The notes: generated by a model not told the origin, from the sequence alone. Shown: positions 25,827-34,175, counted from the first letter of the stretch. The stretch is DNA of 58,305 nt from CAUSWF01 sp963535465 (GCA_963535465.1 CAUSWF010000008.1:1-58305); one strand, 5' to 3'. A program made the numbers and translations.

Positions 25827-26285
25827 TTATTTAATGTATTTTTCTATAACTCTATAATCATCTTCTTTTATTATGTAAAATCCTTCTACAAAGTTTTCTT
25901 CATAATATGTATTATTTTCTTTATAAAAATAATAATTTATTTTGGTATCATTAAAATTTATCATTATTGTATCAGATTCATCAAAATAGCCACTATCTAT
26001 AAATTTATTTGTCTTTTTTCTTCTTTCATATATAGCATGATATATCATATTTATATCTTTTTTATTTGTTATTTTTATTTTTTTATCTCTTTGTTCTATT
26101 GTAATATACTTTATATCTTTCTTTTGAATTTGTCTTGATAATATAAATATATAATTGTATATGATAAATACTCCTACTATACCTATTAGTAAGAATGATG
26201 TAATTATGATTCTTTTTTTATTGCGATATATTTTAATTTTAAGAGGAGTTTTATACTCATCTTTAGCTATTTTTTCTTCTTTCAT
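25827..26285 (-). CDS. Single-pass membrane protein, unknown
   Basis: A 152-aa protein with a basic cytoplasmic head, one membrane segment (about residues 30-50) and a polar ectodomain of about 100 residues rich in D, Y, K and E. Its start codon overlaps the gpmA stop by one base, which implies translational coupling. No family is recognised. Confidence 0.6.
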   Translation of the reverse strand: MKEEKIAKDEYKTPLKIKIYRNKKRIIITSFLLIGIVGVFIIYNYIFILSRQIQKKDIKYITIEQRDKKIKITNKKDINMIYHAIYERRKKTNKFIDSGYFDESDTIMINFNDTKINYYFYKENNTYYEENFVEGFYIIKEDDYRVIEKYIK

Positions 26286-26977
26286 TATTTATTCCTTTCT
26301 AATAGATATTTTTCTTCAATAATATTAATATTTTTATCTAAATCTATTATATAAGGATTACCTGTTTCTATTTCTAATTTCATCAAATCTTCTTCATTTA
26401 AGTTTTTTAACATCTTAATTATTGCTCTTATGCTGTTACCATGTGCTACTACTAATATATTTTTATTATTTTTTATTTTATTAATTATTTCATTATATAT
26501 ATCTTCTACTCTTATTATAGTATCATTTAAGTTTTCAGTTTTTGGTAATAAGCTTTTATCTATATCTTTATATTTTGGATCATTACCTGGAAATCTTTCA
26601 TCATCTTCTGCTACTTCAGGTGGTCTTACGTTAGATGATCTTCTCCATAATTTTACTTGCTCTTCTCCATAAACTTTTTTTGATTCTTCTTTATTTAGTC
26701 CTTGAAGCGCTCCATAGAATCTTTCATTTAATCTCCATGTTTTTATTGTAGGTATTTCTTCTTTTAATTCCATTTTTATTATATCTAGAGTTTTTTGTGC
26801 ACGTAAAAGTAGAGATGTATATGCTTCATCAAATTTTATATTAGATTTAGATAATGCATATCCAGCTTCTTTTGCTTCTTTGATCCCATTTTCTGATAAG
26901 TCTACATCTGTCCATCCAGTGAACTTATTTTCTTTATTCCAAATACTTTCTCCATGTCTTACTAATACTAATTTCAT
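26285..26977 (-). CDS. gpmA: 2,3-bisphosphoglycerate-dependent phosphoglycerate mutase
   Basis: A 230-aa enzyme of glycolysis that interconverts 3- and 2-phosphoglycerate. The phosphohistidine motif LVRHGESIWN lies at the N-terminus, followed by FTGWTDVDLSENG, the catalytic ERFYGALQGLNK region and the second histidine in VAHGNSIRAI. All family residues and the normal length are present. Confidence 0.97.
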   Translation of the reverse strand: MKLVLVRHGESIWNKENKFTGWTDVDLSENGIKEAKEAGYALSKSNIKFDEAYTSLLLRAQKTLDIIKMELKEEIPTIKTWRLNERFYGALQGLNKEESKKVYGEEQVKLWRRSSNVRPPEVAEDDERFPGNDPKYKDIDKSLLPKTENLNDTIIRVEDIYNEIINKIKNNKNILVVAHGNSIRAIIKMLKNLNEEDLMKLEIETGNPYIIDLDKNINIIEEKYLLERNK

Positions 26978-27019
26978 ATGCTACCTCATGATAAAATTAT
27001 ATAATAATTATTTGTAAAA

Positions 27020-27044
27020 TAAAAGAAAAGTATTTTACTTTTCT
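27020..27044 (-). terminator. Terminator of the PAP2 gene
   Basis: AGAAAAGTA (27024-27032) and TACTTTTCT (27036-27044) form a 9-bp stem with a three-base loop. A T-rich stretch follows on the minus strand. Confidence 0.6.
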
Positions 27045-27646
27045 ATTTGTGATATTTTCCTTCCTACATAGTAGAATATTAAGCCATGGATAAATCCACC
27101 CACTAAATCTAGAAACATATGTTGTTTTACCAGTAATGTAGAGATTGCGATTAAGAACGTTAATACTAATATTGGTATTTTATATTCTTTTTTCATATTT
27201 ACTTTTAATAATATCATGAATAATATTGTCATATTAGCAACATGTAATGATGGACATCCTGCATAGTGGTTATCTACTTTATAAGTTATTTCTAAAAGAG
27301 TTTTAAATATACTATTTGGTAATAATGTTAAGTCTGCTCTTGGAATATCTGTTTGAAAAAAGAAAAATATGATATAAGCAAAGATTTGACTCATCCATAA
27401 GCTTATTACATAATTCTTTAAATTAGTAGTTTCACCTTTTTTATATAGATACAATCCTATTATTATTATTAAGGGCATAAATATATGATAAATTACTATG
27501 AAAGGTGGAACTAGTGGTATATAGTTATCAATAAATGTTTTTACTATTATAGGTGTTCCTATTTTTGTATTGATTAATTCAAATGTAAATATATTGAATA
27601 ATACCATGGCAATAGCGGCATATAGCCATCTTTTATTGTCTTTCAT
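27035..27646 (-). CDS. PAP2-superfamily membrane phosphatase
   Basis: A 203-aa, five- to six-helix membrane protein with the PAP2 phosphatase motifs CPSLHVAN (usual PSGH) and STLLVKQHMFLDLVGG (usual SR-x5-H-x3-D). It matches the PAP2_3 (Aur1/inositol phosphorylceramide synthase-like) branch, which acts on lipid phosphates in the membrane. It overlaps the upstream membrane protein gene by 14 bases, so both likely act on membrane lipids and are coupled. The exact substrate is unknown. Confidence 0.85.
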   Translation of the reverse strand: MKDNKRWLYAAIAMVLFNIFTFELINTKIGTPIIVKTFIDNYIPLVPPFIVIYHIFMPLIIIIGLYLYKKGETTNLKNYVISLWMSQIFAYIIFFFFQTDIPRADLTLLPNSIFKTLLEITYKVDNHYAGCPSLHVANMTILFMILLKVNMKKEYKIPILVLTFLIAISTLLVKQHMFLDLVGGFIHGLIFYYVGRKISQIEK

Positions 27647-28385
27647 TTTTCTCCTTTATATGTAATACTTTAGCTAAAAAATGAGCGGTAAAATATGCAA
27701 ATAATATTAATCCATTCATTAGTAGCATTATAAATATTGTATAAGGTATTCCAGTTAATGGGAATCCTTTAGCAAGTGATGGTGGTAGTTGCATTAAATA
27801 ACCATAATTAACATGTGGGTAATACTTAACTAATAATAAATTTAGTAATATAGTTAGGAAGTTATATAGATTAGTAAATTTTATAGTTGTTATTAGGTCT
27901 TTTTTTGTAAATACATAGCCATCTGCAATATAGTATGCTGCGACATATCCTAGTGCTAAGTGTACTAGGAAGAATTGAAAGTTTGTGTAATGTGGGAAAC
28001 TAAAATGATATAGGTCAACTAAAATCATACCTACTAGTGTTCCTGCCATTCCCCAATACATTCCGACAGCTTTTGCTCTTCTATTATTAGTAAATATAGA
28101 AATTATGATAAGCCATACTGCCATTCTACAATGGAATAATGGTAGTGATTGTTCTATATTAAAATATCCTGAGCCAAATTGCCATGAATATAATATAAAC
28201 TGATCAATTAATAATATAATTCCAAGAGTTTGTAGGACTTTATATTTTTTTAATTTATCTATATATTTAAATATTAAAACCATTCCTAAAATCCAAACTA
28301 ACAGTAATGATATATGTATTGGAGTAAACATTCTAAATTCAAATGTATCTTCTACTCCTCTAAAAAAATACGCTAAAGCTTTCAT
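27633..28385 (-). CDS. YwaF/TIGR02206-family membrane protein (TMEM164-like)
   Basis: A 250-aa membrane protein with about seven helices and the family features SWQFGSGYF, LPLFHCRMAVWL and the FPHYTNFQFFLVHL motif. Bacterial members (YwaF) are uncharacterised; the human relative TMEM164 is an acyltransferase of ether lipids. The ATG at 28385 follows a strong AAGGAGG site and is preferred over an in-frame ATG at 28424. It overlaps the PAP2 gene, which supports a lipid role by context. Confidence 0.8.
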   Translation of the reverse strand: MKALAYFFRGVEDTFEFRMFTPIHISLLLVWILGMVLIFKYIDKLKKYKVLQTLGIILLIDQFILYSWQFGSGYFNIEQSLPLFHCRMAVWLIIISIFTNNRRAKAVGMYWGMAGTLVGMILVDLYHFSFPHYTNFQFFLVHLALGYVAAYYIADGYVFTKKDLITTIKFTNLYNFLTILLNLLLVKYYPHVNYGYLMQLPPSLAKGFPLTGIPYTIFIMLLMNGLILFAYFTAHFLAKVLHIKEKNERQ

Positions 28386-28465
28386 AATTCCTCCTTGGAA
28401 ATATCCTAATATATATTTTATCATATCTTTGCAATATGTCTATTTTATTTTTTATTTTATTAAAT

Positions 28466-28492
28466 AAAAAAACTCTTGTTAGACAAGAGTAA
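28466..28492 (-). terminator. Orphaned terminator of the tRNA-Pro operon
   Basis: ACTCTTGT-TAG-ACAAGAGT is followed by seven T on the minus strand. No minus-strand gene lies directly upstream except the element. If the element is removed between the att repeats, this terminator falls about nine bases after the tRNA-Pro 3' end, which identifies its original role. Confidence 0.7.
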
Positions 28493-28501
28493 AATGCTTA
28501 T

Positions 28502-28518
28502 TGGTCAGGACGACAGGA
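28502..28518. repeat. attL: copy of the tRNA-Pro 3' end
   Basis: TGGTCAGGACGACAGGA matches the 3' end of tRNA-Pro at 34096-34112 (TGGTCGGGACGACAGGA) in 16 of 17 bases. It marks the left end of the integrated element. Confidence 0.8.
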
Positions 28519-28657
28519 GCAAAATAGAAATTAATATCTGAATTCATACTCTTTAGAAATAAATGGTTTTTTACTGTGTATTTCTGTTTATTTCTACTTA
28601 AAACGCTTAAATTCAAAAATTTTAGGGGCTAATTAAGGGCTTGAAAGGAGAAATATT

Positions 28658-29368
28658 ATGACAATAATAAGAGTGGAGAAAAATAGAAATTATACTACTA
28701 TGTGTAATTACCATTTAAGAGATAAAAATTTAAGTTATAAAGCGAAAGGACTACTCTCTTATATGTTGAGTCTACAAGATAACTGGGATTATTCAGTAAG
28801 TGGTTTGACAGTTGTTAGTAAAGAAAGTGCAAAAGCAATAAGATCAACTTTAAAAGAATTAGAAGACAATTATTATTTAGTTAGAAATAAAATACAACTT
28901 GAAAATGGTAGATTTCATTATGAATATAACATTCATGAAACTCCATATACCCAAAATGGGTATATGGAAGAAGTGCATACCGACGATAGACTACAAATAA
29001 ATACTAATAATAAAAATACTAATTACAAAGATAAAATAGATAAAACTATAAATTCAATAATAAAAGAATTAATTAATAAATAATTTATCACAGAAACTTA
29101 CTTTGACTTAAATAGATATAATAATTTATTAAATGATATTTTAAATGAGTATGAATATATACAGGTAATTATATGTGTTAAGTATGTTTTAAGAAAATGG
29201 AATGAAAAGAAAAAATTAGATGAAGACGGTTTACCTATTAGAAATCAATTCTCATATTTTAAAACATTATTAGAAAATAATTTAAAAAGAATGCCAAGAT
29301 GTTTAACAATCAAATTTCTTCGACATCCTCTTTTTTTAATAAAAATTAATCACAAAGTTTTTCGTTAA
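28658..29368 (+). pseudogene. Helix-turn-helix/replication initiator-like protein, interrupted by a stop codon
   Basis: The first 141 codons encode a winged-helix domain protein (TIIRVEKNRNYTTMCNYHLR... KAKGLLSYMLSLQDNWDYSV), typical of phage and ICE replication or regulatory proteins. A TAA at 29081-29083 replaces what appears to be a lysine codon; the same frame then continues for about 90 codons (FITETYFDLNRYNNLLNDI... DEDGLPIRNQFSYFKTLL), which resembles the C-terminal DnaD-like part of the same family. The end beyond about 29293 looks unrelated. The ribosome site AAAGGAG is good, so a 141-aa product could still be made. Confidence 0.75.
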
Positions 29369-29741
29369 CTTGCTCCAAACCGAGTTTGTCACTATCTTTC
29401 ACAGAAATAATATTACTATTATCAAAAATTAAGTATATCATATCATCATTTAATCTCTTTTTTAAATCAAAGGTTATTTCATAGCTTCTTTTTTCTTCAA
29501 ACTTAAATTTTTTCAAAATTCTTACTGTCGAAATCTCATTAGCTTGAAATCTCTTTATAGTAATATTCTGATATTTTTCATCATCATCATCATATATTGC
29601 TAATATAGTGTATGTTCTTGTGAATCGACATTCATAATTTTGTATTTTTTCTTCTTTTATGTCCTTGAAAAAAAGAAAAAATATACATGTACAAATTATA
29701 ATCACAATACAAATTATAATTAAAAACTTATTTTTTTTCAT
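29346..29741 (-). CDS. Small membrane-anchored protein, unknown (element cargo)
   Basis: A 131-aa protein with one N-terminal hydrophobic segment (about 5-25) and a beta-rich extracellular part of about 100 residues. No lipobox is obvious and no family is recognised. It follows the 362-aa gene by three bases and probably belongs to the same transcript as the peptidase gene. It could be an accessory or immunity protein; this is only context. Confidence 0.6.
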   Translation of the reverse strand: MKKNKFLIIICIVIIICTCIFFLFFKDIKEEKIQNYECRFTRTYTILAIYDDDDEKYQNITIKRFQANEISTVRILKKFKFEEKRSYEITFDLKKRLNDDMIYLIFDNSNIISVKDSDKLGLEQVNEKLCD

Positions 29742-29744
29742 AAT

Positions 29745-30833
29745 TTAGTCTCCTATCTCCTTAATATCAAAGTAAAAAAATTTATTATCACTATTTTTAA
29801 GTATTAATCTATTGTTAACAATAACATATCTAGGATACAAATTTTCATAATTTAATTTATATTTTTTTAAATTAAGTTTATTAAAATTAAATACAGATAT
29901 ACTATTATCATAGTTATGAAAATATATCATATCATTATAATATATAGGCATTAAAATGAGATTAGAATTTATTTCTTTAATATTCTTCTTTTTGGAGTCA
30001 AGTATTATAATTTTCGACTCGTCAGAATTTTTTTTTGCCATTTGAATAAAATAAACATTATTTCCATATATATAATTATAAACAACATAATCATCTTCAT
30101 CATTAATATATATATTATCATCAGAATAATCGTTTACATTATATTTTTTTAAAATTTGATTATTTTTTTCATCAACAATCGTATATAATATATCATTTTT
30201 GTAAAACGATGTATTTAAAATATTATATAACATATTTCCACTTTTTTCATTTTTCTTACTATACTCACATTTATTTTTCAATAATTCATTATCTTTATTC
30301 AAAATATCAATACAGTATTTTTGCTCTTCATCAGAAATATCATCTATATATACAAAAACAATTTTATCATACTTAACAAAAACTTTTGGAAAAGAAAACG
30401 GGTCTTCTATATGACCACTAGCCATAACTTTTTTTTCAGAAAAATTCAAATCAGAAAAAATGATATTCCAAAAAATTGAATCTTCAATTTGAGTTAATTC
30501 AACATAATAAATCTTATTATTTATTATTCTAAAATCCATAATTCTTCCATTGCCATTATATTTATATTCACTATACTTTTTTCTTATAACATCATAGGTA
30601 AAAATTTTGTCAGTAAGTAAAATAACATTTTGTTTTGAAACATCGTATATATTACCATAAATAACATCACTATCTGTATAATTAAGTTCTAATGAAAATT
30701 TTTTAAAATTAACATTACTAAAATAATTATTAAATTCATTATATTCCGATACTTTATATTCTTTATTATTATAAACAATTAGCATTATTGTTAATACAAA
30801 TAAGATTATTAAAAAAATTATTTTCTGTTTCAT
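29745..30833 (-). CDS. Membrane-anchored beta-propeller-like protein, unknown (element cargo)
   Basis: A 362-aa protein with an N-terminal anchor (about 4-22) and an ectodomain with repeated strand-turn-strand units of the type NNKIYYVELTQ, KNDILYTIVDE, GNNVYFIQMAK, YNDMIYFHNYD. These suggest a six- to seven-bladed propeller, as in DUF5050/TolB-like proteins. It lies between the peptidase gene and the small anchored protein. The region uses more mixed A/T strand composition than native minus-strand genes, consistent with transfer. Confidence 0.65.
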   Translation of the reverse strand: MKQKIIFLIILFVLTIMLIVYNNKEYKVSEYNEFNNYFSNVNFKKFSLELNYTDSDVIYGNIYDVSKQNVILLTDKIFTYDVIRKKYSEYKYNGNGRIMDFRIINNKIYYVELTQIEDSIFWNIIFSDLNFSEKKVMASGHIEDPFSFPKVFVKYDKIVFVYIDDISDEEQKYCIDILNKDNELLKNKCEYSKKNEKSGNMLYNILNTSFYKNDILYTIVDEKNNQILKKYNVNDYSDDNIYINDEDDYVVYNYIYGNNVYFIQMAKKNSDESKIIILDSKKKNIKEINSNLILMPIYYNDMIYFHNYDNSISVFNFNKLNLKKYKLNYENLYPRYVIVNNRLILKNSDNKFFYFDIKEIGD

Positions 30834-30851
30834 AGATCACCATAAACTAAC

Positions 30852-30875
30852 CAGTATAGTCTTTTGACTATACTG
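30852..30875 (-). repeat. Perfect hairpin between the peptidase gene and the propeller gene
   Basis: A 10-bp perfect stem (30852-30861 with 30866-30875) and a TTTT/AAAA loop lie in the 53-base gap between the two genes. The T run on the minus strand is weak, so it may be a partial terminator or a stabilising end of the peptidase message. Confidence 0.6.
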
Positions 30876-30886
30876 ATTGAGCTTTC

Positions 30887-31741
30887 TTACCAAATTACAT
30901 ATCTTCCAGAACTTGTAACAGTACTTGCAACATTAGCCCTTGAATCTATATGCTTTCCTAAAGTAGTTCCTCTTCCATAGTCTGTTCCCCAAGAATCAGC
31001 ATATCTTACTTGTTGTGTATTCATCTTACCACCATCTACAACTAAATAATGATGTAATTCGTTTCCATTATATAAATATAGACTAGAAGTAAGTGCATGT
31101 AAAACAAATGGTACTCCTACATCACTATCCATAACATCTGCAATTAATATTTGATTAAATCTTGTTTCTGTACTAATATCTTCATATTGATATACATGTC
31201 TGCTTTGACGAGCATTTAATTCGTTTCTTACTCGATATACCATAGTTCCTGAACTATTTGTTCCCATATTTGAAGCATATGTTGATTGTGACAAAGAACT
31301 TCCATTTAAGAAATGCAAAACTTCTTTAACAGACGCAGGTCCACAATAATAACCTCTTTCTTGTGTAAAATATTGTATTCCTAAATTTCTATCAGTATAG
31401 CAAAAACCATTTGTACTATTAGCATTTGAAACATCAACACTTGTCAATTTATTTAAAGAAAGTGTATCACTAATATTATATTTTTTTGTTCTATTATATT
31501 TTTCCAACGATTTGTTTAGCTGTTTATTTTTAATTTCCATGGTTTCCTTATATAAGTCACTATAAACAAAATTTCCATTTTCATCAATATAATAATCATC
31601 TGGTGATATATTTTCAAGATAATAGCTTAAAGTGTCGTCCTTACTCAATGAATTAGAAGTCAAAGCATTTACTTCTTTACCATTAAAAAGAAACAAAACA
31701 GATGATGTAAACGCAAGGAAGACAAAAATATTTTTTTTCAT
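30887..31741 (-). CDS. Secreted C39-like (papain-type) cysteine peptidase
   Basis: A 284-aa exported protein with a signal peptide (about 1-27, VNA cleavage region), a propeptide-like segment and a C-terminal peptidase C39_2-type domain. The catalytic set is visible: C133 in ERGYYCGPASV, H230/H231 in ELHHYLVVDGG and D249 in RYADSWG. There is no membrane exporter domain, so this is not a bacteriocin ABC transporter. It is the first gene of a cargo trio inside the integrated element. Substrate and target are unknown; host-protein, competitor or wall peptide targets are all possible. Confidence 0.85.
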   Translation of the reverse strand: MKKNIFVFLAFTSSVLFLFNGKEVNALTSNSLSKDDTLSYYLENISPDDYYIDENGNFVYSDLYKETMEIKNKQLNKSLEKYNRTKKYNISDTLSLNKLTSVDVSNANSTNGFCYTDRNLGIQYFTQERGYYCGPASVKEVLHFLNGSSLSQSTYASNMGTNSSGTMVYRVRNELNARQSRHVYQYEDISTETRFNQILIADVMDSDVGVPFVLHALTSSLYLYNGNELHHYLVVDGGKMNTQQVRYADSWGTDYGRGTTLGKHIDSRANVASTVTSSGRYVIW

Positions 31742-32052
31742 AAATCCTCCATAAAATCAAATAACACGTTTTCATCTTCACCATAAAGTTTATTATGATA
31801 TTAAATTATGTGTATTAGGATTATTGCAAATATCACAATGCTTTTTCACCTCCAAACCAACTTATACTAATAGTTCAGATAAAGCAATATTATCAAATAA
31901 ACATACCTAATACATAAAGTATATTTACAAGTAAACATTAACACTTTTTTTAGTTTTTTTCAATAAATTTTTAATTTATATTTTAAAATAAGTATATTTT
32001 AGTTATTTTAAAGTTATTAGTAATGAGCAGTTTTTATTTTTTTATATTTAAT
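31742..32052. other. Intergenic region between the peptidase gene and the XRE gene
   Basis: These 311 bases are AT-rich and hold no convincing gene. On the minus strand a strong ribosome site (GGAGGTG at 31847-31853) is followed not by ATG but by ATT-GTG and a 12-codon hydrophobic frame ending at 31801. The region should carry the promoter of the peptidase gene; I see only weak candidates. Confidence 0.5.
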
Positions 32053-32523
32053 CTACCTTCCCAAATCATCTAAAAACTTATATACAGCTTTTGCTTTTTT
32101 TAGTAATTCTTCATCAACATTATCTTGCTTTTGAAGATAATCATATATTGGGTCATAGTATTCTTTAATATCTACTGCTAAATGTTTTTTAACAATAAGG
32201 AGTTTTTCTAGAAAATCTTTTTCTAGTTCAAACTCTTTTATTTTTTTATCATATCTATCATAAGAAACAATTATGTTATTATCACCATATTCTATCGTAT
32301 CAGGAGAATAACCTACCATAGAGGCTAATTCCTTAAAATCAAGGTCTAAATACTTCTCAAAGGCTTTTAAAGTAAGTATTGCAGGTTTAAATCTTTGCCC
32401 TTTTTCAATATTACTAATTTCTGTATGACTTATATCACATAGTTTAGCAAGTTCTCGTGCAGAATAACCTTTTTCTTTCCTAGCATTTTTAATTAATTCT
32501 CCAATATTATCATAATTTTTCAT
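32053..32523 (-). CDS. XRE-family transcriptional regulator
   Basis: A 156-aa protein with an N-terminal helix-turn-helix (IGELIKNARKEKGYSARELA to EISNIEKGQRFKP) and a C-terminal helical part of about 90 residues. It is transcribed divergently from the excisionase-integrase module, the usual position of the repressor of an integrative element. The gene appears intact. Confidence 0.88.
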   Translation of the reverse strand: MKNYDNIGELIKNARKEKGYSARELAKLCDISHTEISNIEKGQRFKPAILTLKAFEKYLDLDFKELASMVGYSPDTIEYGDNNIIVSYDRYDKKIKEFELEKDFLEKLLIVKKHLAVDIKEYYDPIYDYLQKQDNVDEELLKKAKAVYKFLDDLGR

Positions 32524-32546
32524 AATCTCAACTGCTTTCTAAAACG

Positions 32547-32555
32547 ATTATAACA
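32547..32555 (-). promoter_or_regulatory. Extended -10 promoter of the XRE gene
   Basis: TGTTATAAT on the minus strand lies 24 bases before the XRE start, with a poor -35 box. It faces the excisionase promoter, so repressor operators are expected between 32553 and 32600. Confidence 0.5.
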
Positions 32556-32592
32556 TACTTAAATAGAAAAATAAATACTTTTTGGAAACTAG

Positions 32593-32621
32593 TTGACATT
32601 TACAGAAATAAGTCGTATCAT
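32593..32621 (+). promoter_or_regulatory. Promoter of the xis-int module
   Basis: TTGACA (32593-32598), a 17-base spacer and TATCAT (32616-32621) lie on the plus strand, about 43 bases before the excisionase ATG. The module's promoter is better preserved than its integrase. Confidence 0.65.
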
Positions 32622-32663
32622 GTGATTGTGGCAATAGGTTGCCAAATGAAAGGAGCTGCAAAG

Positions 32664-32954
32664 ATGTCCTATTTAGAATTATATAAGATTATATTAAAAC
32701 CATGGGCTAGTATTAATAAAATAAGATTAATTGCTAATTGTGGTAGAGATTCTGCTATTAAGATTAGAAACACAATCCAAAATAAACTTATTAAAGAAGG
32801 CAAAAATTTACCAACAGGTAAAACTATTGTTGTACCAATGAAATATGTTATTGAGTATTTAGGATTAGATATGAATTATATTATTGAAATGGCTAACAAT
32901 GAAAGCAATATGCTAAATAATGGGACTTTAAGTTATACCAGTATATCGAGATAA
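32664..32954 (+). CDS. Excisionase-like DNA-binding protein
   Basis: A 96-aa protein (SYLELYKIILKPWASINKIR, then NCGRDSAIKIRN and GKTIVVPMKYVIEYLGLD) of the small winged-helix type found next to integrases in Bacillota elements. The ATG at 32664 is chosen because AAAGGAG lies eight bases before it; upstream in-frame GTG codons have no site. Its 3' end overlaps the start of the broken integrase. It appears intact and may bind the att region. Confidence 0.7.
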   Translation: MSYLELYKIILKPWASINKIRLIANCGRDSAIKIRNTIQNKLIKEGKNLPTGKTIVVPMKYVIEYLGLDMNYIIEMANNESNMLNNGTLSYTSISR

Positions 32955-34011
32955 TAAAACTAAAACACGGTATTTTAGAGCATATGCTAATGATGTATAT
33001 GGAAACAAAAAACAACATGAAAGGGATGGATTTGCTACTAAAAAGGAAACAAAAAAAGCAGAAACTGATTTTAAAGTATTAGATCCAAGTGATATTAGTA
33101 ATATGAAGTTTATCGATTTATGGGAAGCATATAGAGATATAAACAACTACAATTAAAAAACAGTCATTCAGAGCTGTTGAAAGTAGATTTAGAAACTATA
33201 TATTGCCGTATTTTAAAGATTATAAACTTAATAAAATAACAAATAGTGTTTATATCAAATGACAAATGGAAATTGAAAGCAAAGGCTTTAAACACAAATA
33301 TAACAGTAATTTACACGGTGCTATGGTTAATATATTAAATTATGCTATTAAATTTTATGGATTAAAAGAAAATATCGCTAGTTTAACTGGAAACTTTAAA
33401 AGAAAAACTGAACTAAAAAGAAATGTTGATTTTTGGACTTATGAAGAATATAAATAATTTATTAATGTTGTTAATGATAATGTATATAATGTTTTATTTG
33501 AAACATTGTATTATACAGAACTTCGTGAAGGCGAAGCACTAGCACTAAATTGGAACGATTATATCAATGAAACACTTGATATTAATAAAACTATTTCAAA
33601 AGAATTAGTTGATAACAAACGAGTTATAAACACTCCTAAAACTACTAAATCTAATCGTAAAGTAAAATTTGATAATGGATTAGTTAAAAAACTTAATGAT
33701 TTAAAAGAATTTTATAAATCATTTGAAGGTTTCACTAATGAATGGTTTATATTTGGTGGTTTAAATCCATTATCACCAACAACAGTAGGAAGAAAAAAGA
33801 ATAAATATTGTAAACTTGCAAATGTAAAAAAATAAGAATACACGACTTTAGACATAGTCATGCATCCTTATTGATTTCTCTGAAAGTGCCTATAACAGTT
33901 GTATCAGAACGATTAGGTCATTCAGATATTAATATGACACTCAATACCTATTCACATATGATACCAAATGATGAAACGAAAACCATTGATGGTATCAACA
34001 ATTTAAAATAA
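32920..34011 (+). pseudogene. Tyrosine recombinase (integrase), inactivated by stops and frameshifts
   Basis: The remains cover a whole phage/ICE-type integrase. Pieces in order: RYFRAYANDVYGNKKQH (AP2-like DNA-binding part), FRAVESRFRNYILPYF and the core-binding SAM-like region, ELREGEALALNW (catalytic arginine), RIHDFRHSHASLL (HxxR) and ERLGHSDINMTLNTYSHM (nucleophile tyrosine). Damage: TAA at 32929, a frameshift near 33150, TGA at 33259 where the family has tryptophan, TAA at 33455, and a frameshift near 33835. It sits directly beside attR in tRNA-Pro. Confidence 0.9.
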
Positions 34012-34062
34012 AATTAATTATTTTAAGTATTTTATAATGGCTATGAATATCAGAATATTATA

Positions 34063-34085
34063 AAAGCCTTGAAAATCAAGGCTTT
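34063..34085 (-). terminator. Hairpin at the right end of the element, replacement terminator for tRNA-Pro
   Basis: AAAGCCTTGA and TCAAGGCTTT pair over 10 bp with a three-base loop; the minus strand continues TTTTATAAT. It lies 10 bases after the tRNA-Pro 3' end and can replace the terminator stranded at 28466-28492. It could also end the integrase transcript. Confidence 0.65.
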
Positions 34086-34095
34086 ATAAACTAAA

Positions 34096-34112
34096 TGGTC
34101 GGGACGACAGGA
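34096..34112. repeat. attR: 3' end of tRNA-Pro
   Basis: This is the 17-bp end of the tRNA-Pro gene, including CCA, which is repeated with one mismatch at 28502-28518. Confidence 0.8.
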
Positions 34113-34172
34113 TTTGAACCTGCAGCCCCTTGGTCCCAAACCAAGTGCTCTACCAAGTTGAGCCACGTCCCG
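34096..34172 (-). tRNA. tRNA-Pro (anticodon TGG), integration site
   Basis: A 77-base cloverleaf with CCA encoded; anticodon loop TTTGGGA. Its 3' end is the attachment site of the element to its left. It is the last tRNA of the first tRNA operon. Confidence 0.96.
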
Positions 34173-34175
34173 ATA

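Larger units (their letters stand above)
28502..34112. mobile_element. Decayed integrative element in tRNA-Pro
   Basis: A segment of about 5.6 kb lies between two 17-bp direct repeats of the tRNA-Pro 3' end. It carries a helix-turn-helix replication-type gene with an internal stop, two membrane-anchored proteins, a secreted C39-type peptidase, an XRE repressor, an excisionase-like gene and a ruined tyrosine recombinase next to the tRNA. The plan (int and xis at the tRNA end, divergent repressor) is that of an ICE or satellite element. Conjugation genes are absent, so it is a remnant or a dependent satellite. It can no longer excise by itself. Confidence 0.85.

Noticed and set aside
30887..31741. 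Bacteriocin-processing ABC transporter or lantibiotic system
   Set aside because: The C39-like domain is on a secreted soluble protein without transporter domains, and no small precursor peptide with a GG leader was found nearby.
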